64,000 bases of DNA from JAGVSR01 sp031413815 (GCA_031413815.1 JANOFU010000083.1:22289-86288), one strand, 5' to 3'; numbered from the stretch's first letter, positions 1 through 8,916 are shown. Numbers and translations: made by a program. The notes: a model not told the origin generated them from the sequence alone.

Positions 1-264
1 TTCCCTGACATTGGATTGATGTGATCTAGCGAGACTTGTTCGCGAGGGCCCATGGCAGGCGGCGTTAAGCGCCGGTTCTGACGTAATGACCGCTCGTGAT
101 GCCGAAGCTACGCCCGGGTTTTGCGGGGGTTTCGTTTGGCCCCGATCAATATTTTTGTCCCTGCAGTGATCCAGACGCGCTGGGCCTTTCCGGGCGAGTA
201 TGCCGCTGGCTGTCGCGTCAATCGTCTTTGTTCGCTTTGCCGCCCATTTCTGCTGGCGCTGCTC

Positions 265-293
265 TTGACATTCCGTCTCGGATGTCGGATATT
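265..293 (+). promoter_or_regulatory. Candidate sigma-70 promoter for the GbsR-type gene
   Basis: TTGACA at 265-270 is followed after 17 bases by GATATT at 288-293. The match to a housekeeping promoter is good at -35 and moderate at -10. Transcription would begin near 300, which is the preferred ATG of the downstream regulator, so the message could be leaderless. Seen by eye only. Confidence 0.35.
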
Positions 294-299
294 TCTGTC

Positions 300-875
300 A
301 TGACTGAAATAACGGAAATTCAACGACAGATTCCGCCGGCGCTGGAGCGGTTCATTGTGCACTGGGGTGAGATGGGGGAGCGTTGGGGCGTGAACCGGTC
401 CGTCGCACAGATCCACGCGCTTTTGTTCATCACTGACCGGCCGATGATCGCCGAGGATATTGCCGGCCGGCTTGGGCTTGCCCGCTCCAATGTCTCGACG
501 TCGCTCAAAGAACTGCAAGGCTGGTCGTTGGTGAAGCGTGTTCACGTTCTGGGCGACCGGCGCGATTACTTCGAAGCCGAAGCCGACATGTTCGAGATGG
601 TCCGGCGGATTGCGATTGGGCGCAAGGCCCGCGAGCTCGATCCGACGCTTGAATTGCTGCGCACGTGTTCCGCCGAAGCGGCGGTTGACCGCCGGATTTC
701 AGAGCCGGCCCGGCAACGGCTCAACAGCATGCTGCAGTTCATGGAGACGGTCGATAAGTCGTTTGACGAGATCATCCGGCTGCCGGCTCCGACGTTATCC
801 AAGTTGATGAAAATGGGTGGCGCGGTTGCGAGGTTCGTCGGGCAGCGCGGCAAGCCCCCTCCCAAACGGAGTTAG
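300..875 (+). CDS. GbsR/MarR-type winged-helix transcriptional regulator
   Basis: Protein of 191 residues. The N-terminal half reads ERFIVHWGEMGERWGVNRSV, then AQIHALL and a winged helix ending in LGLARSNVSTSLKEL with a wing near LGDRRDYFE. This is the pattern of GbsR-type members of the MarR superfamily, which are dimeric DNA-binding regulators. The open frame extends upstream to 96, but the early part has no family similarity. ATG 300 (or ATG 282) leaves the expected short N-terminus, and a TTGACA promoter lies just before it. The DUF4166 gene follows 29 bp downstream on the same strand. The ligand is not predictable. Confidence 0.8.
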   Translation: MTEITEIQRQIPPALERFIVHWGEMGERWGVNRSVAQIHALLFITDRPMIAEDIAGRLGLARSNVSTSLKELQGWSLVKRVHVLGDRRDYFEAEADMFEMVRRIAIGRKARELDPTLELLRTCSAEAAVDRRISEPARQRLNSMLQFMETVDKSFDEIIRLPAPTLSKLMKMGGAVARFVGQRGKPPPKRS

Positions 876-904
876 GCGACCAAAGTTGGTCAGGGATTAC
901 GGCC

Positions 905-1579
905 ATGCCGGCAGCGGAGATTGACACTCAGAGATCGCGCGGCGCTGAACCCGCGACATTGCCGGACTCCGCTGATGTCCTCATTGATCTCCGCTTTCGC
1001 CAACTCGTCGGCGAAGAGGACTGGGCGCAGTTGCCAGACGCCGTTCGGCGCCGGTTCTCCAAGCGCATTCAGCCAGGGCAAGCCGTGCTCTATCGCGGGC
1101 GCATTGCTGAAACGCGCTTGTCGCGCGCTGGACGGGCTTTGGCGGCGCTGGCACGTATCATTGGCAGTCCATTGCCTGATTGCGATGGAGCAACTGGGGC
1201 GGCCGTTGTGTCGGTGATGGAGAATGATACGCACAGCGGTCAGAGCTGGACGCGCACATACGAGCGCCCAGGCCGGTTCCCGCAGGTGGTTCACTCGATG
1301 AAGCGGTTTCAGGGTCCGACGGGGCTTGAAGAATATGTCGGCGCGGGCATTGGCATGGCGCTGCGCGTGACCGTGGAAGATGGGACGCTGGTGTTTCGCT
1401 CGCAGCACTACTTCTTTGCTGTGGGATCATGGCGCCTGTGCTTGCCGCGCGCGCTGGAGCCCGGCCGCATGGAAATCTTGCACCGGAATCTCGGTGATGA
1501 GTTCGCGTTCGAGTTAACGCTGATGCATCCGCAGTTCGGCGAGTTGGTCCATCAGTTGGCGTACTTCAAAGAGGTATAA
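905..1579 (+). CDS. DUF4166 domain-containing protein
   Basis: Protein of 224 residues, spanning nearly all of a single DUF4166 domain. Recognisable parts are the LRFRQLVGEEDWAQLPDAVRRRF start, the SGQSWTRTYERPGRFPQVVHS central block and the FRSQHYFFAVGSWRLCLPRAL block. The function of DUF4166 is unknown; it is also found fused to oxidoreductases. No signal peptide or membrane segment is visible. AGGGA lies about 10 bases before ATG 905. The gene follows the GbsR-type regulator closely and probably shares its transcript. A truncated gene starts 4 bp after its stop. Confidence 0.75.
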   Translation: MPAAEIDTQRSRGAEPATLPDSADVLIDLRFRQLVGEEDWAQLPDAVRRRFSKRIQPGQAVLYRGRIAETRLSRAGRALAALARIIGSPLPDCDGATGAAVVSVMENDTHSGQSWTRTYERPGRFPQVVHSMKRFQGPTGLEEYVGAGIGMALRVTVEDGTLVFRSQHYFFAVGSWRLCLPRALEPGRMEILHRNLGDEFAFELTLMHPQFGELVHQLAYFKEV

Positions 1580-1582
1580 CTC

Positions 1583-1732
1583 ATGTCTGAGTTGAGCGTC
1601 ATGACATCTCCATTGCTGTGGACGCTCGTCTCGTTTCAGCTGGTGATGGGGGATCCAAGAATGGCAAACGTCGAAAATGCGTGGCGCTACGCTTTCTCTA
1701 CGGCCTTAGTCGCTGTTCCTGCCGCCGACTAA
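1583..1732 (+). pseudogene. Truncated 5' remnant of a small membrane protein gene
   Basis: An ATG at 1583, 4 bp after the DUF4166 stop, opens a 49-codon frame. Only the first part (MTSPLLWTLVSFQLVMG) looks like protein; it resembles, from memory, the first transmembrane helix of hypothetical membrane proteins that accompany GbsR/DUF4166 genes. After about codon 23 (near 1651) the composition changes, and the frame runs antisense into the 3' end of the neighbouring minus-strand gene before stopping at 1732. I read this as a gene cut by a deletion or rearrangement. A real 49-residue peptide is not excluded. Confidence 0.45.
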
Positions 1733-2142
1733 CTAAGCGTCGAACAACTTCGTCGGCCGTGATGATTTTGTTCGACATCTCGTCCTGGAAGGCGACAAAC
1801 TCCCAAGTCCGATATGGCGGGGCAGTACCGAAAGGTGCATCCGGGACATAGACGACGCGAACGATTTTTCCGGTCCCAGCGTTTCTGCTCGAATGGATGT
1901 TGGGCGACTTCGCGTGCGAACTGCTCACCGGTGGGCAGCGCGTGCTGCCAGCGAAGGCAACCGCCGCCGGGTTCCGGTTTGCCGATCCAAGCCTCAACGA
2001 AGCCCTGCCGCAGGTGATTGGCAACGCCGTTGCTGATCAAACCAGAATCGCAAGCCCAACTCTCGCTAGCCTTCGCAGGATAGCCCCAATAACCCATACT
2101 TGACGGGCCAGACACGTCCTGGTGCGGTGCGGTGTTGTCCAT
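1698..2142 (-). pseudogene. Conserved hypothetical protein gene with a single-base frameshift
   Basis: Two overlapping minus-strand frames each hold half of a plausible protein. The first runs from ATG 2142 through GYWGYPAKASESWACDSGLI and LPTGEQFAREVAQHPFEQKR. The second continues with IVRVVYVPDAPFG, YRTWEFVAFQDEMSNK and ITADEVVRRL to a TAG at 1698. They join at the T5 run on the plus strand (1865-1869). Removing one base there gives a continuous protein of about 147 residues. So this is a fresh frameshift or a homopolymer sequencing error. Family not recognised; it looks soluble. Its 3' end faces the truncated gene at 1583, so this is a disturbed segment. Confidence 0.5.
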
Positions 2143-2215
2143 CGTGTGTGACGCTTGCGCGGGGCCGCGCCGCGGGCTAGAAGCCTCGCTTCGCCCACAT
2201 CAAACGTGCGCTTCC

Positions 2216-2305
2216 GGAGAGGTGGCAGAGTGGTCGATCGCGCCGCACTCGAAATGCGGAGTACGGGCAACCGTACCGGGGGTTCGAATCCCTCCCTCTC
2301 CGCCA
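2216..2305 (+). tRNA. tRNA-Ser, anticodon CGA
   Basis: A complete class II tRNA can be folded by eye. The acceptor stem GGAGAGG (2216-2222) pairs with CCTCTCC (2295-2301), followed by discriminator G and an encoded CCA (2303-2305). The anticodon arm is CCGCA-CTCGAAA-TGCGG, giving CGA, which reads UCG serine codons. A long variable arm and the T loop GGTTCGAATCC follow. No integrase or attachment-site duplication is visible nearby, although the genes upstream are degraded. Confidence 0.96.
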
Positions 2306-2474
2306 AGTGCCAGCTGCAAATCCAGCTGCGCATCTGTTTGAATGTTTGGCCGATGCAGGGCTGGCGCGGCACGCGACCCATTGCGAGATTGGATTTCAAC
2401 GTCATCCAACGATAGGGTCTCGGCCAGCAGTGCCTGAGACAGGCGCGGGGCCAGAAGGGCAAAGGATCGCAGCA

Positions 2475-3668
2475 GTGGGGTGGGTTGAGGCGGGATTTTG
2501 CGTTGGCGCGGTGTTAGCCGGATTTTTCATCGGGCGCCTGACCCTTTCGTGGACGTCGAACGTTGTGTCCAATGACAGTCAACGGTTGGCCGTTGACGCC
2601 CCGCCAGTCCATGACGTGATCGACACAATTATAAGGGCACTCGACGCGCCAGCTTTCGCCCTGGATGAAGGCGGCGTGGTCCGCAGTTACAACGATGGCG
2701 CGCGCGCGCTTTTTCCCGGACTAGCGGCCGGCCGGCCACTGCATCATGTCAGTCGAAGCCCTGAGCTTACTGAAGCCGTTCAGCACGCACGGCGAGACCG
2801 GCAAGCGCAGACGTGCGAAATTTCCAGGCAAACTGCTCTCAGTCAGCGATTGGTCGCATCTGTCACGCCACTCGGCGGAGAGGCTGTGGAGGATGCGCCA
2901 ACGATCCTGCTCGTGCAATTCCAGGACTTGAGCGAATTGGATAGGCTGGCAAAGCTGCGAACCGACTTCATCGCCAACGCCAGTCACGAACTACGAACGC
3001 CGCTCGCGTCGATCAAGGGTTTCATTGAGACCCTCCAGGGGCCTGCCAAGGCAGACACCGCAGCCACGTCGAAGTTTCTGACCATTATGGAAACGCAGGC
3101 CGCCCGCATGGCGCGCATTCTCGACGACCTTCTGTCGCTGGGCCGCATCGAAATGCGTGAGCATGTCCCGCCGTCCGAGGTTGTTGAAGTCGGTGCCATC
3201 TTGCGTGCCACTGTCGAAAGCCTTGACCCCATCGCGCGGGACGCAAAAATCTCGCTGCACTGTGATGCGGGGCTCGGACAGGCTTGGGTACGCGGGGATC
3301 GTGACGAACTCGTGCAAGTGCTCCAGAATCTGATCCAGAACGCGATCAAGTATGGGCGCGAGGGTGGCAAAGTCGATGTCGGCCTGACGCATCGATCAGA
3401 ACCGCGTGCTCAAGGCACCAAAGCAATCATCGCGGTGACCGACGATGGCCCCGGTATTGCTGAGGAGCATTTGCCAAGGTTAACTGAGCGCTTTTACCGG
3501 GTTGATACGGCCACAAGCCGTGATCGCGGCGGCACGGGTCTTGGGCTTGCCATCGTCAAACACATTGTCAACCGCCACCGCGGCGAACTCAAGATTGCGT
3601 CAACCTTGGGCAAAGGGTCCACGTTCTCCGTTGTGTTGGATGCCGTGCCGCAGCCCACCGTTGACTGA
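2475..3668 (+). CDS. phoR: Phosphate regulon sensor histidine kinase PhoR
   Basis: Protein of 397 residues from GTG 2475. It has one N-terminal membrane helix (AGFCVGAVLAGFFIGRL), a PAS-like segment, then a HisKA domain with the phospho-acceptor His171 in NASHELRTPLASIKG. A HATPase domain follows with N box NLIQNAIKYG, G1 DDGPGI, F box RFYRVD and G2 GGTGLGLAI. GTG 2475 is chosen because AAAGGA (2461-2466) lies 8 bases upstream and it puts the membrane helix at the N-terminus; an in-frame ATG at 2307 would begin 2 bp after the tRNA. The gene heads phoR-pst-phoU-phoB. PhoR phosphorylates PhoB when phosphate is scarce and is restrained by PstSCAB and PhoU. Confidence 0.9.
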   Translation: MGWVEAGFCVGAVLAGFFIGRLTLSWTSNVVSNDSQRLAVDAPPVHDVIDTIIRALDAPAFALDEGGVVRSYNDGARALFPGLAAGRPLHHVSRSPELTEAVQHARRDRQAQTCEISRQTALSQRLVASVTPLGGEAVEDAPTILLVQFQDLSELDRLAKLRTDFIANASHELRTPLASIKGFIETLQGPAKADTAATSKFLTIMETQAARMARILDDLLSLGRIEMREHVPPSEVVEVGAILRATVESLDPIARDAKISLHCDAGLGQAWVRGDRDELVQVLQNLIQNAIKYGREGGKVDVGLTHRSEPRAQGTKAIIAVTDDGPGIAEEHLPRLTERFYRVDTATSRDRGGTGLGLAIVKHIVNRHRGELKIASTLGKGSTFSVVLDAVPQPTVD

Positions 3669-3725
3669 TGCAGTGCGCGACAGTATCACTCGAAAAGTGA
3701 TTCTTTGGAAAATACATATATATAT

Positions 3726-3740
3726 CATATTGTTAATATG
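3726..3740. promoter_or_regulatory. AT-rich palindrome upstream of pstS
   Basis: Between phoR and pstS lies an AT-rich stretch (about 3705-3755) holding the perfect inverted repeat CATATT-GTT-AATATG, with TGTCACA overlapping its right side. It is probably part of the pstS promoter. A clear pair of 11-bp Pho-box repeats could not be found; TGTTA at 3731 and TGTCA at 3739 are spaced by 8, not 11. Confidence 0.3.
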
Positions 3741-3841
3741 TCACAATAGATTTGCAAGCGGCCGCTAAACACCTCTTCAAGCGCACGTGGTAGGGGGGTG
3801 GCGCTTCACTCCTCTGCTCATTTAGAAACCGGAGTGAACTC

Positions 3842-4900
3842 ATGAACAAAAGCATCCTTGCTCTCACTGTCGTTCTGACCGCTAGCACGGTATTTGCAGG
3901 TGCCGCTACGGCCCGCGACCAGATCCGTGTCGTCGGATCGTCAACGGTTTATCCTTTCACAACGGCTGTGGCCGAGCAGTTCGGCAAGGGCAATGGCGGG
4001 AAAACACCCGTCGTCGAATCGACAGGGACAGGCGGCGGGCTCAAGTTGTTCTGCGCCGGCGTCGGCGCGGATCACCCTGACGTCGCAAATGCATCGCGCG
4101 CCATCAAGAAGGGCGAGTTCGAGGACTGCCAGAAAAACGGCGTCAAGGACATCGTTGAATTGAAAGTCGGCATTGACGGTTTGGTTATGGCCAATGCCAA
4201 GGGCGGTACGCCACTCGCTCTGACGCAGGAGATGGTGTTCAAGGCGCTGGCTAAGGAAATCCCTGACGCTGCTGGTAAGCTTGTCGCCAACCCCAACAAG
4301 ACTTGGAAAGATGTCGACGCCTCGCTGCCTGACGACAAGATCGAAGTCCTCGGTCCCCCGCCGACCTCGGGTACACGCGACTCGTTCTTGGAATTGGTGA
4401 TGGAAAAGGGCGCTGAAAAACTTCCTGCTCTCAAAGCCATGAAGGACGACGACAAGGCGAACAAGACGAAGAACTTCGAGAAGGTCTGGAAGTCGGTACG
4501 TGAAGACGGCGCCTGGATCGACGCTGGCGAGAACGATAACCTCATCGTTCAAAAGCTGGAAGCCAATCCCAAGGCCGTCGGCGTCTTTGGATACTCGTTC
4601 CTTGAAGAAAACACGGCCAAGGTTCAGGCTGTGAAGATGGGCGGCATCGAGCCGAACTACGAGACCATCTCGTCTGGCAAGTATCCGGTCGCACGTCCGC
4701 TGTTCATCTACGTCAAGAAGCAGCATGTCGGCGTGATCCCTGGTCTGAAAGAGTTCGTCGCAGAATATGCATCGGCGAAGGCGATCGGCGAGGACGGTTA
4801 CTTGTCGGCTAAGGGTCTCGTGCCCTTGCTGCAGGCTGATCGCGATGCAGCCGCGAAGACCGCAAGCGAATTGGCAGCAATGGCGGGCCCAAGCTCGTAA
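3842..4900 (+). CDS. pstS: Phosphate ABC transporter, periplasmic phosphate-binding protein PstS
   Basis: Protein of 352 residues with a Sec signal peptide (MNKSILALTVVLTASTVFAG, cleaved near ATA-RD). The mature protein opens with IRVVGSSTVYPFTTAVAEQF, the phosphate-binding N-terminus of the PstS family, followed by ESTGTGGGLKLFCAG and later PPTSGTRDSFLEL, both phosphate-ligand loops. It captures phosphate in the periplasm and delivers it to PstCA. CCGGAGTGAACTC precedes the ATG. It is the first gene of pstSCAB-phoU-phoB, separated from phoR by an AT-rich promoter region and from pstC by a strong hairpin that may raise PstS output relative to the membrane genes. Confidence 0.95.
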   Translation: MNKSILALTVVLTASTVFAGAATARDQIRVVGSSTVYPFTTAVAEQFGKGNGGKTPVVESTGTGGGLKLFCAGVGADHPDVANASRAIKKGEFEDCQKNGVKDIVELKVGIDGLVMANAKGGTPLALTQEMVFKALAKEIPDAAGKLVANPNKTWKDVDASLPDDKIEVLGPPPTSGTRDSFLELVMEKGAEKLPALKAMKDDDKANKTKNFEKVWKSVREDGAWIDAGENDNLIVQKLEANPKAVGVFGYSFLEENTAKVQAVKMGGIEPNYETISSGKYPVARPLFIYVKKQHVGVIPGLKEFVAEYASAKAIGEDGYLSAKGLVPLLQADRDAAAKTASELAAMAGPSS

Positions 4901-4975
4901 GAGCTGAGGAATACGCTGGGCGCTGTTGCTTCAAAGTTTGGCTGCTGTAATGCGTGCTTAGCGAATAAGACGAAG

Positions 4976-5010
4976 CCGAGGTTCGGCCCTGAAAATGGGC
5001 TGAGCCTCGG
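4976..5010 (+). terminator. Intercistronic hairpin between pstS and pstC
   Basis: CCGAGGTTCGGCCC (4976-4989) pairs with GGGCTGAGCCTCGG (4997-5010), with two mismatches and a 7-base loop. No T run follows, so it is more likely a partial terminator or an mRNA 3'-end stabiliser than a full stop. Such hairpins commonly set a higher dose of binding protein than of permease. Confidence 0.55.
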
Positions 5011-5083
5011 GTCATGTTGGGACCCAACTACGGGGTCCTGAAGTACACATACTGCTCTCGAGATCTTTGGTCAGGGCGAAACA

Positions 5084-6460
5084 ATGTCCGGATTTTACTT
5101 CATCCTGCTGTTCGCTATGACCCTCGGCGGGTACCTTCTCGGCCGGTCACGCGGCGGAGCGCTACGAGTGGGTGGCACGAAGGCGCACTCTTTGCCGGTC
5201 TATCACGGGTCCTACGTTGCGCTCGCTGCGGCGATCCCGATGCTCATCGCCTACTTCGCTTGGGCAGCCGTCGCTCCGCAGTTTGTCGAAAGCAGCGCAC
5301 TTGGCAGCCTGCCCGCGGCACTTCAGCCGGTCGATGAGCTGTCGCGCTCTTCCGTTTTGCGGGACATTTCAAATGCTGCCAGCGACGCGGGTCTCGCCGC
5401 CCAGGCCAAGCCAGAAATCCAGCGCGCCGCCGAGGTCATGTCGACCTGGCAGTCGGCGAGCGATTGGATGCGATTGGCACTTGGATTTTGTCTCGGACTT
5501 GCGGGCCTGGCATGGAGCCTGCCGAAGCTCACCCTGAAATTCCGTGCGAGAACATTGGTTGAGAAAGCGGTTCTTGGATTTCTGCTGGCGTGCTCCGTCG
5601 TTGCTGTTCTGACGACCGTCGGTATCGTGCTGTCGCTGCTGTTCGAATCCCTGCGCTTCTTTGCGCAGTACCCCTGGTACGATTTTCTGTTTGGTACGCA
5701 GTGGTCACCGCAGATTGCCATGCGTTCCGACCAGGTCGGCCAATCCGGAGCCTTCGGGTTCCTTCCCATCCTCGGCGGAACCCTTCTGATCACCGTGATC
5801 GCGATGTTGGTCGCCGCTCCTGTCGGACTGCTGTCCGCAATATACATGGCCGAGTATGCCTCGCCGCGATTTCGCAACATCACGAAACCCGTGCTTGAAA
5901 TTCTGGCGGGCGTCCCGACTGTCGTTTTTGGCTTCTTTGCAGCTTTGACCGTGGCGCCGCTCGTGCGATCTGCCGGCGCGTATGTCGGCCTCGATGTTGC
6001 CTCAGAATCAGCTCTGGCAGCCGGGCTTGTGATGGGCGTCATGATTATTCCGTTTGTGTCGTCTTTGTCCGACGACGTGATCAACGCTGTGCCCCAGTCG
6101 CTGCGTGACGGATCGTATGCGCTCGGCTCGACCAAGTCAGAGACGATCAAGAGAGTGGTTTTGCCAGCCGCGTTCGCTGGCATCGTATCGGCCATGATGC
6201 TGGCAGTCAGCCGCGCCATCGGTGAAACAATGATTGTCGTGATGGCCGCAGGGCTCGCCGGCAATCTCACGTTCAACCCGCTGGACGCTGTCACCACGAT
6301 TACCGTTCAAATTAAAACACTCCTCGTCGGCGACCAGGAATTCGACAGCGTCAAAACACTGTCGGCCTTTGCGCTCGGTCTGGTGCTGTTTTTCTTCACG
6401 CTGATGCTCAACACGATAGCCCTGCGCCTCGTCAGAAAGTACCGGGAACAGTATGACTGA
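5084..6460 (+). CDS. pstC: Phosphate ABC transporter permease PstC
   Basis: Protein of 458 residues, longer than the roughly 320 of E. coli PstC. Residues 1-165 form an N-terminal extension with extra hydrophobic helices, typical of the long rhizobial type. The core (about 165-458) holds the MetI-like permease domain, with GFLPILGGTLLITVIAMLVA, then IYMAEYASPRFRN and the cytoplasmic EAA loop around SYALGSTKSETIKRVVLPAA. It forms the membrane channel with PstA. Its stop overlaps the pstA start by 8 bp (6453-6460), so the two are translationally coupled. Confidence 0.94.
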   Translation: MSGFYFILLFAMTLGGYLLGRSRGGALRVGGTKAHSLPVYHGSYVALAAAIPMLIAYFAWAAVAPQFVESSALGSLPAALQPVDELSRSSVLRDISNAASDAGLAAQAKPEIQRAAEVMSTWQSASDWMRLALGFCLGLAGLAWSLPKLTLKFRARTLVEKAVLGFLLACSVVAVLTTVGIVLSLLFESLRFFAQYPWYDFLFGTQWSPQIAMRSDQVGQSGAFGFLPILGGTLLITVIAMLVAAPVGLLSAIYMAEYASPRFRNITKPVLEILAGVPTVVFGFFAALTVAPLVRSAGAYVGLDVASESALAAGLVMGVMIIPFVSSLSDDVINAVPQSLRDGSYALGSTKSETIKRVVLPAAFAGIVSAMMLAVSRAIGETMIVVMAAGLAGNLTFNPLDAVTTITVQIKTLLVGDQEFDSVKTLSAFALGLVLFFFTLMLNTIALRLVRKYREQYD

Positions 6461-8045
6461 TATCGCTGCCAAGTTTGACCGTTTGCCACAACCAAGGCCC
6501 ATGGGTTCCAGCGATGTTGGGTCCCAAAAGAGGCTGGCAGCCAGGCGCCGCGCCGATGCTCGTTTCCGGGCCTACGGGCTGACGGCGATTCTGTTAGCCA
6601 TTTTGTTCCTGGCGCTGATTGTGATCGACATCACGATCAAAGCTATTCCGGCATTTATGCAATCGAAACTGAATTTAGAGGTTCCGGTCGCCGCGGAATT
6701 CGTCAATCTATCAACTCCCCAAACTGGAGATTATGATGCGGTCGTCCGCAGTGCTTTGCGGGGCCTGTTTCCAAACGTGAAATCCCGGCCGGAAAAGAAG
6801 GCTCTCGACAGCATTCTTTCAAGTGGTGCCGCCAATGACCTTCGCAAACGCGTTGTCGCTGATCCCTCGCTCATCGGCCAGAAGTTGCCAATCCGTGCGT
6901 TGTTGTCTTCGGACGCGGACCTTTACGCCAGGGGCGTGACAGCCAGCAGCACGACAGTACCGGGTACAAGCCTGCTCAAGCCATCGGCCACGACGGGAAT
7001 CATTACGCTTGAATTGCCGCCAGAGGCGCTGGCCGCAGCCGTGAAGGGCATGGCCAAGACCGCAGATGGTGCTGTGGCACTGTCGACAGCATCATCGTCG
7101 CTCTTTGCCGTGCTGAACGGTGGTGTCGTTAAAATGACCTCGGCGGTGGACGGCAAAATTGAGGGCGAAGTCTATGCAGAACTGGCGAGCGCCGATGCTG
7201 CGCCTGCGGGAACTTGGCGCACGGTTCAAGTCGCGACGCCCGAAACGTCGCGTAAGATCACCGATAAGCAGATCGCGTTCGTTGAGCTGCTTAAAGATAA
7301 GGGCGTGATAGAGAGCAACTTCAATTTTGAGTTCTTCACTGGCGGAGACAGCCGGGAACCTGAACTGGCTGGCATTCTGGGCGGCCTGATGGGAACCGCC
7401 TACACCATGCTCGTGACGCTGAGCTTGTGTCTGCCGATTGGTGTGGCCGCAGCGATTTACCTCGAAGAATTCGCGCCCCGCAACCGGTTGTCCGATCTCA
7501 TTGAGGTCAACATCAACAACCTCGCTGCTGTTCCTTCGATCGTGTTCGGCTTGCTCGGGCTCGCCGTGTTCCTCAACGTCTTTGGGATGCCTCGCTCTTC
7601 GCCTCTTGTCGGAGGCCTCGTGCTGGCGCTTTTGGTGCTGCCGACCATTATCATTGCCAGCCGGGCCGCCCTGAAAGCCGTCCCGCCCTCGATCCGCGAG
7701 GCGGCCATTGGAATGGGTGCGACTCCTCAACAAGCCATATTCCATCACGTTTTGCCGGTTGCCATGCCGGGCATCTTGACGGGTACCATCATCGGCATGG
7801 CGCATGCGCTGGGAGAAACGGCGCCGCTGTTGATGATTGGCATGGTCGCATTCATTGCGGACGTGCCGAGTGGGACGACGGATGCAGCAACGGTGCTGCC
7901 GGTCCAGATTTTCCTGTGGTCGGATCTGCCGGAAAGCGGGTTCCAATCCAAGACTGCGGCGGCCATTCTGGTTCTTCTGGCATTCCTGATTACAATGAAC
8001 GGCCTCGCCATCTGGTTGAGGAAAAAGTTTGAAAGGCGCTGGTAG
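6453..8045 (+). CDS. pstA: Phosphate ABC transporter permease PstA, long form
   Basis: Protein of 530 residues. The N-terminal part (about 20-290) is a DUF3333-type extension with one membrane helix (TAILLAILFLALIVIDI) and a large, probably periplasmic, domain. The C-terminal 240 residues are the MetI-like permease, with GGLMGTAYTMLVTLSLCLPI, then AAAIYLEEFAPRN and the EAA loop AAIGMGATPQQAIFHHVLPVA. It pairs with PstC and contacts PstB. The start overlaps pstC by 8 bp, and the TAG stop (8043-8045) overlaps a GTG that could be an alternative pstB start. Confidence 0.94.
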   Translation: MTDIAAKFDRLPQPRPMGSSDVGSQKRLAARRRADARFRAYGLTAILLAILFLALIVIDITIKAIPAFMQSKLNLEVPVAAEFVNLSTPQTGDYDAVVRSALRGLFPNVKSRPEKKALDSILSSGAANDLRKRVVADPSLIGQKLPIRALLSSDADLYARGVTASSTTVPGTSLLKPSATTGIITLELPPEALAAAVKGMAKTADGAVALSTASSSLFAVLNGGVVKMTSAVDGKIEGEVYAELASADAAPAGTWRTVQVATPETSRKITDKQIAFVELLKDKGVIESNFNFEFFTGGDSREPELAGILGGLMGTAYTMLVTLSLCLPIGVAAAIYLEEFAPRNRLSDLIEVNINNLAAVPSIVFGLLGLAVFLNVFGMPRSSPLVGGLVLALLVLPTIIIASRAALKAVPPSIREAAIGMGATPQQAIFHHVLPVAMPGILTGTIIGMAHALGETAPLLMIGMVAFIADVPSGTTDAATVLPVQIFLWSDLPESGFQSKTAAAILVLLAFLITMNGLAIWLRKKFERRW

Positions 8046-8071
8046 TGCTTCAGAAAGTAGCGAGGGTTGAT

Positions 8072-8872
8072 ATGGACGCGACAGCGGTAAGCAACGTGGA
8101 CCTGCAGGAGAGTTCGCCTGTCAAGATTTTGGGGCGCAACGTCGATGTCTATTATGGCGAGAAGCAAGCCTTAAAGGCCGTCTCGGTGGCAATACCCGAG
8201 CGCGCTGTGATGGCGTTCATCGGCCCTTCAGGTTGCGGTAAGTCGACATTCTTGCGGTGTCTGAACCGTATGAACGACACCATCGCAGGCTGCCGTATCA
8301 CGGGTTCAATCTTGATCGACAGCCAGGACATCTACGACAAATCAATTGACCCAGTTGATTTGCGCGCACGCGTCGGCATGGTGTTCCAGAAGCCGAACCC
8401 GTTCCCGAAGTCGATCTATGAGAACGTTGCTTACGGTCCGCGCATTCACGCCCTAGCGACGAACAAGGCTGATCTCGACATCATCGTCGAAAAGAGCCTG
8501 CGTAAGGCGAGCTTGTGGGAGGAAGCCAAAGACCGGCTCCACGAATCCGGCACTGGCCTGTCAGGCGGACAGCAACAGCGGCTGTGCATCGCGCGCACCA
8601 TCGCCATCGATCCCGAAGTCATTCTGATGGATGAGCCGTGCTCGGCTCTCGATCCGATTGCAACCGCGCGCATTGAAGAGCTCATGGACGAACTGCGCCA
8701 GAACTACACCATCGTGATTGTCACCCACTCCATGCAACAGGCCGCCCGCGTGTCGCAGCGAACGGCATTCTTTCACCTTGGGTCGCTCGTCGAGGAAGGT
8801 ACGACAAGCGCGATCTTCACCAATCCCAAAGATCAGCGGACGCAAGATTATATCACGGGCCGTTTTGGTTGA
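8072..8872 (+). CDS. pstB: Phosphate ABC transporter ATP-binding protein PstB
   Basis: Protein of 266 residues with a full ABC ATPase: Walker A GPSGCGKST, Q-loop in MVFQKPNPFPKSIYENV, signature LSGGQQQRLCIAR, Walker B VILMDEPCSALDP and the switch His in VTHSMQQAARVS. ATP hydrolysis powers phosphate import through PstCA. ATG 8072 is preferred because GAGGG (8062-8066) sits 5 bases upstream. A GTG at 8045 overlapping the pstA stop, with AAAGG before it, would add 9 residues and remains possible. Confidence 0.94.
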   Translation: MDATAVSNVDLQESSPVKILGRNVDVYYGEKQALKAVSVAIPERAVMAFIGPSGCGKSTFLRCLNRMNDTIAGCRITGSILIDSQDIYDKSIDPVDLRARVGMVFQKPNPFPKSIYENVAYGPRIHALATNKADLDIIVEKSLRKASLWEEAKDRLHESGTGLSGGQQQRLCIARTIAIDPEVILMDEPCSALDPIATARIEELMDELRQNYTIVIVTHSMQQAARVSQRTAFFHLGSLVEEGTTSAIFTNPKDQRTQDYITGRFG

Positions 8873-8916
8873 GAGTTCGACGGATTTTGACGTAATTCGC
8901 TTATGAAGGGGTTTCT

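Noticed and set aside
2037..2462. Minus-strand frame reading AEREGFEPPVRLPVLR and RSTTLPPLR
   Set aside because: It is the antisense translation of the tRNA-Ser gene, a well-known spurious pattern.
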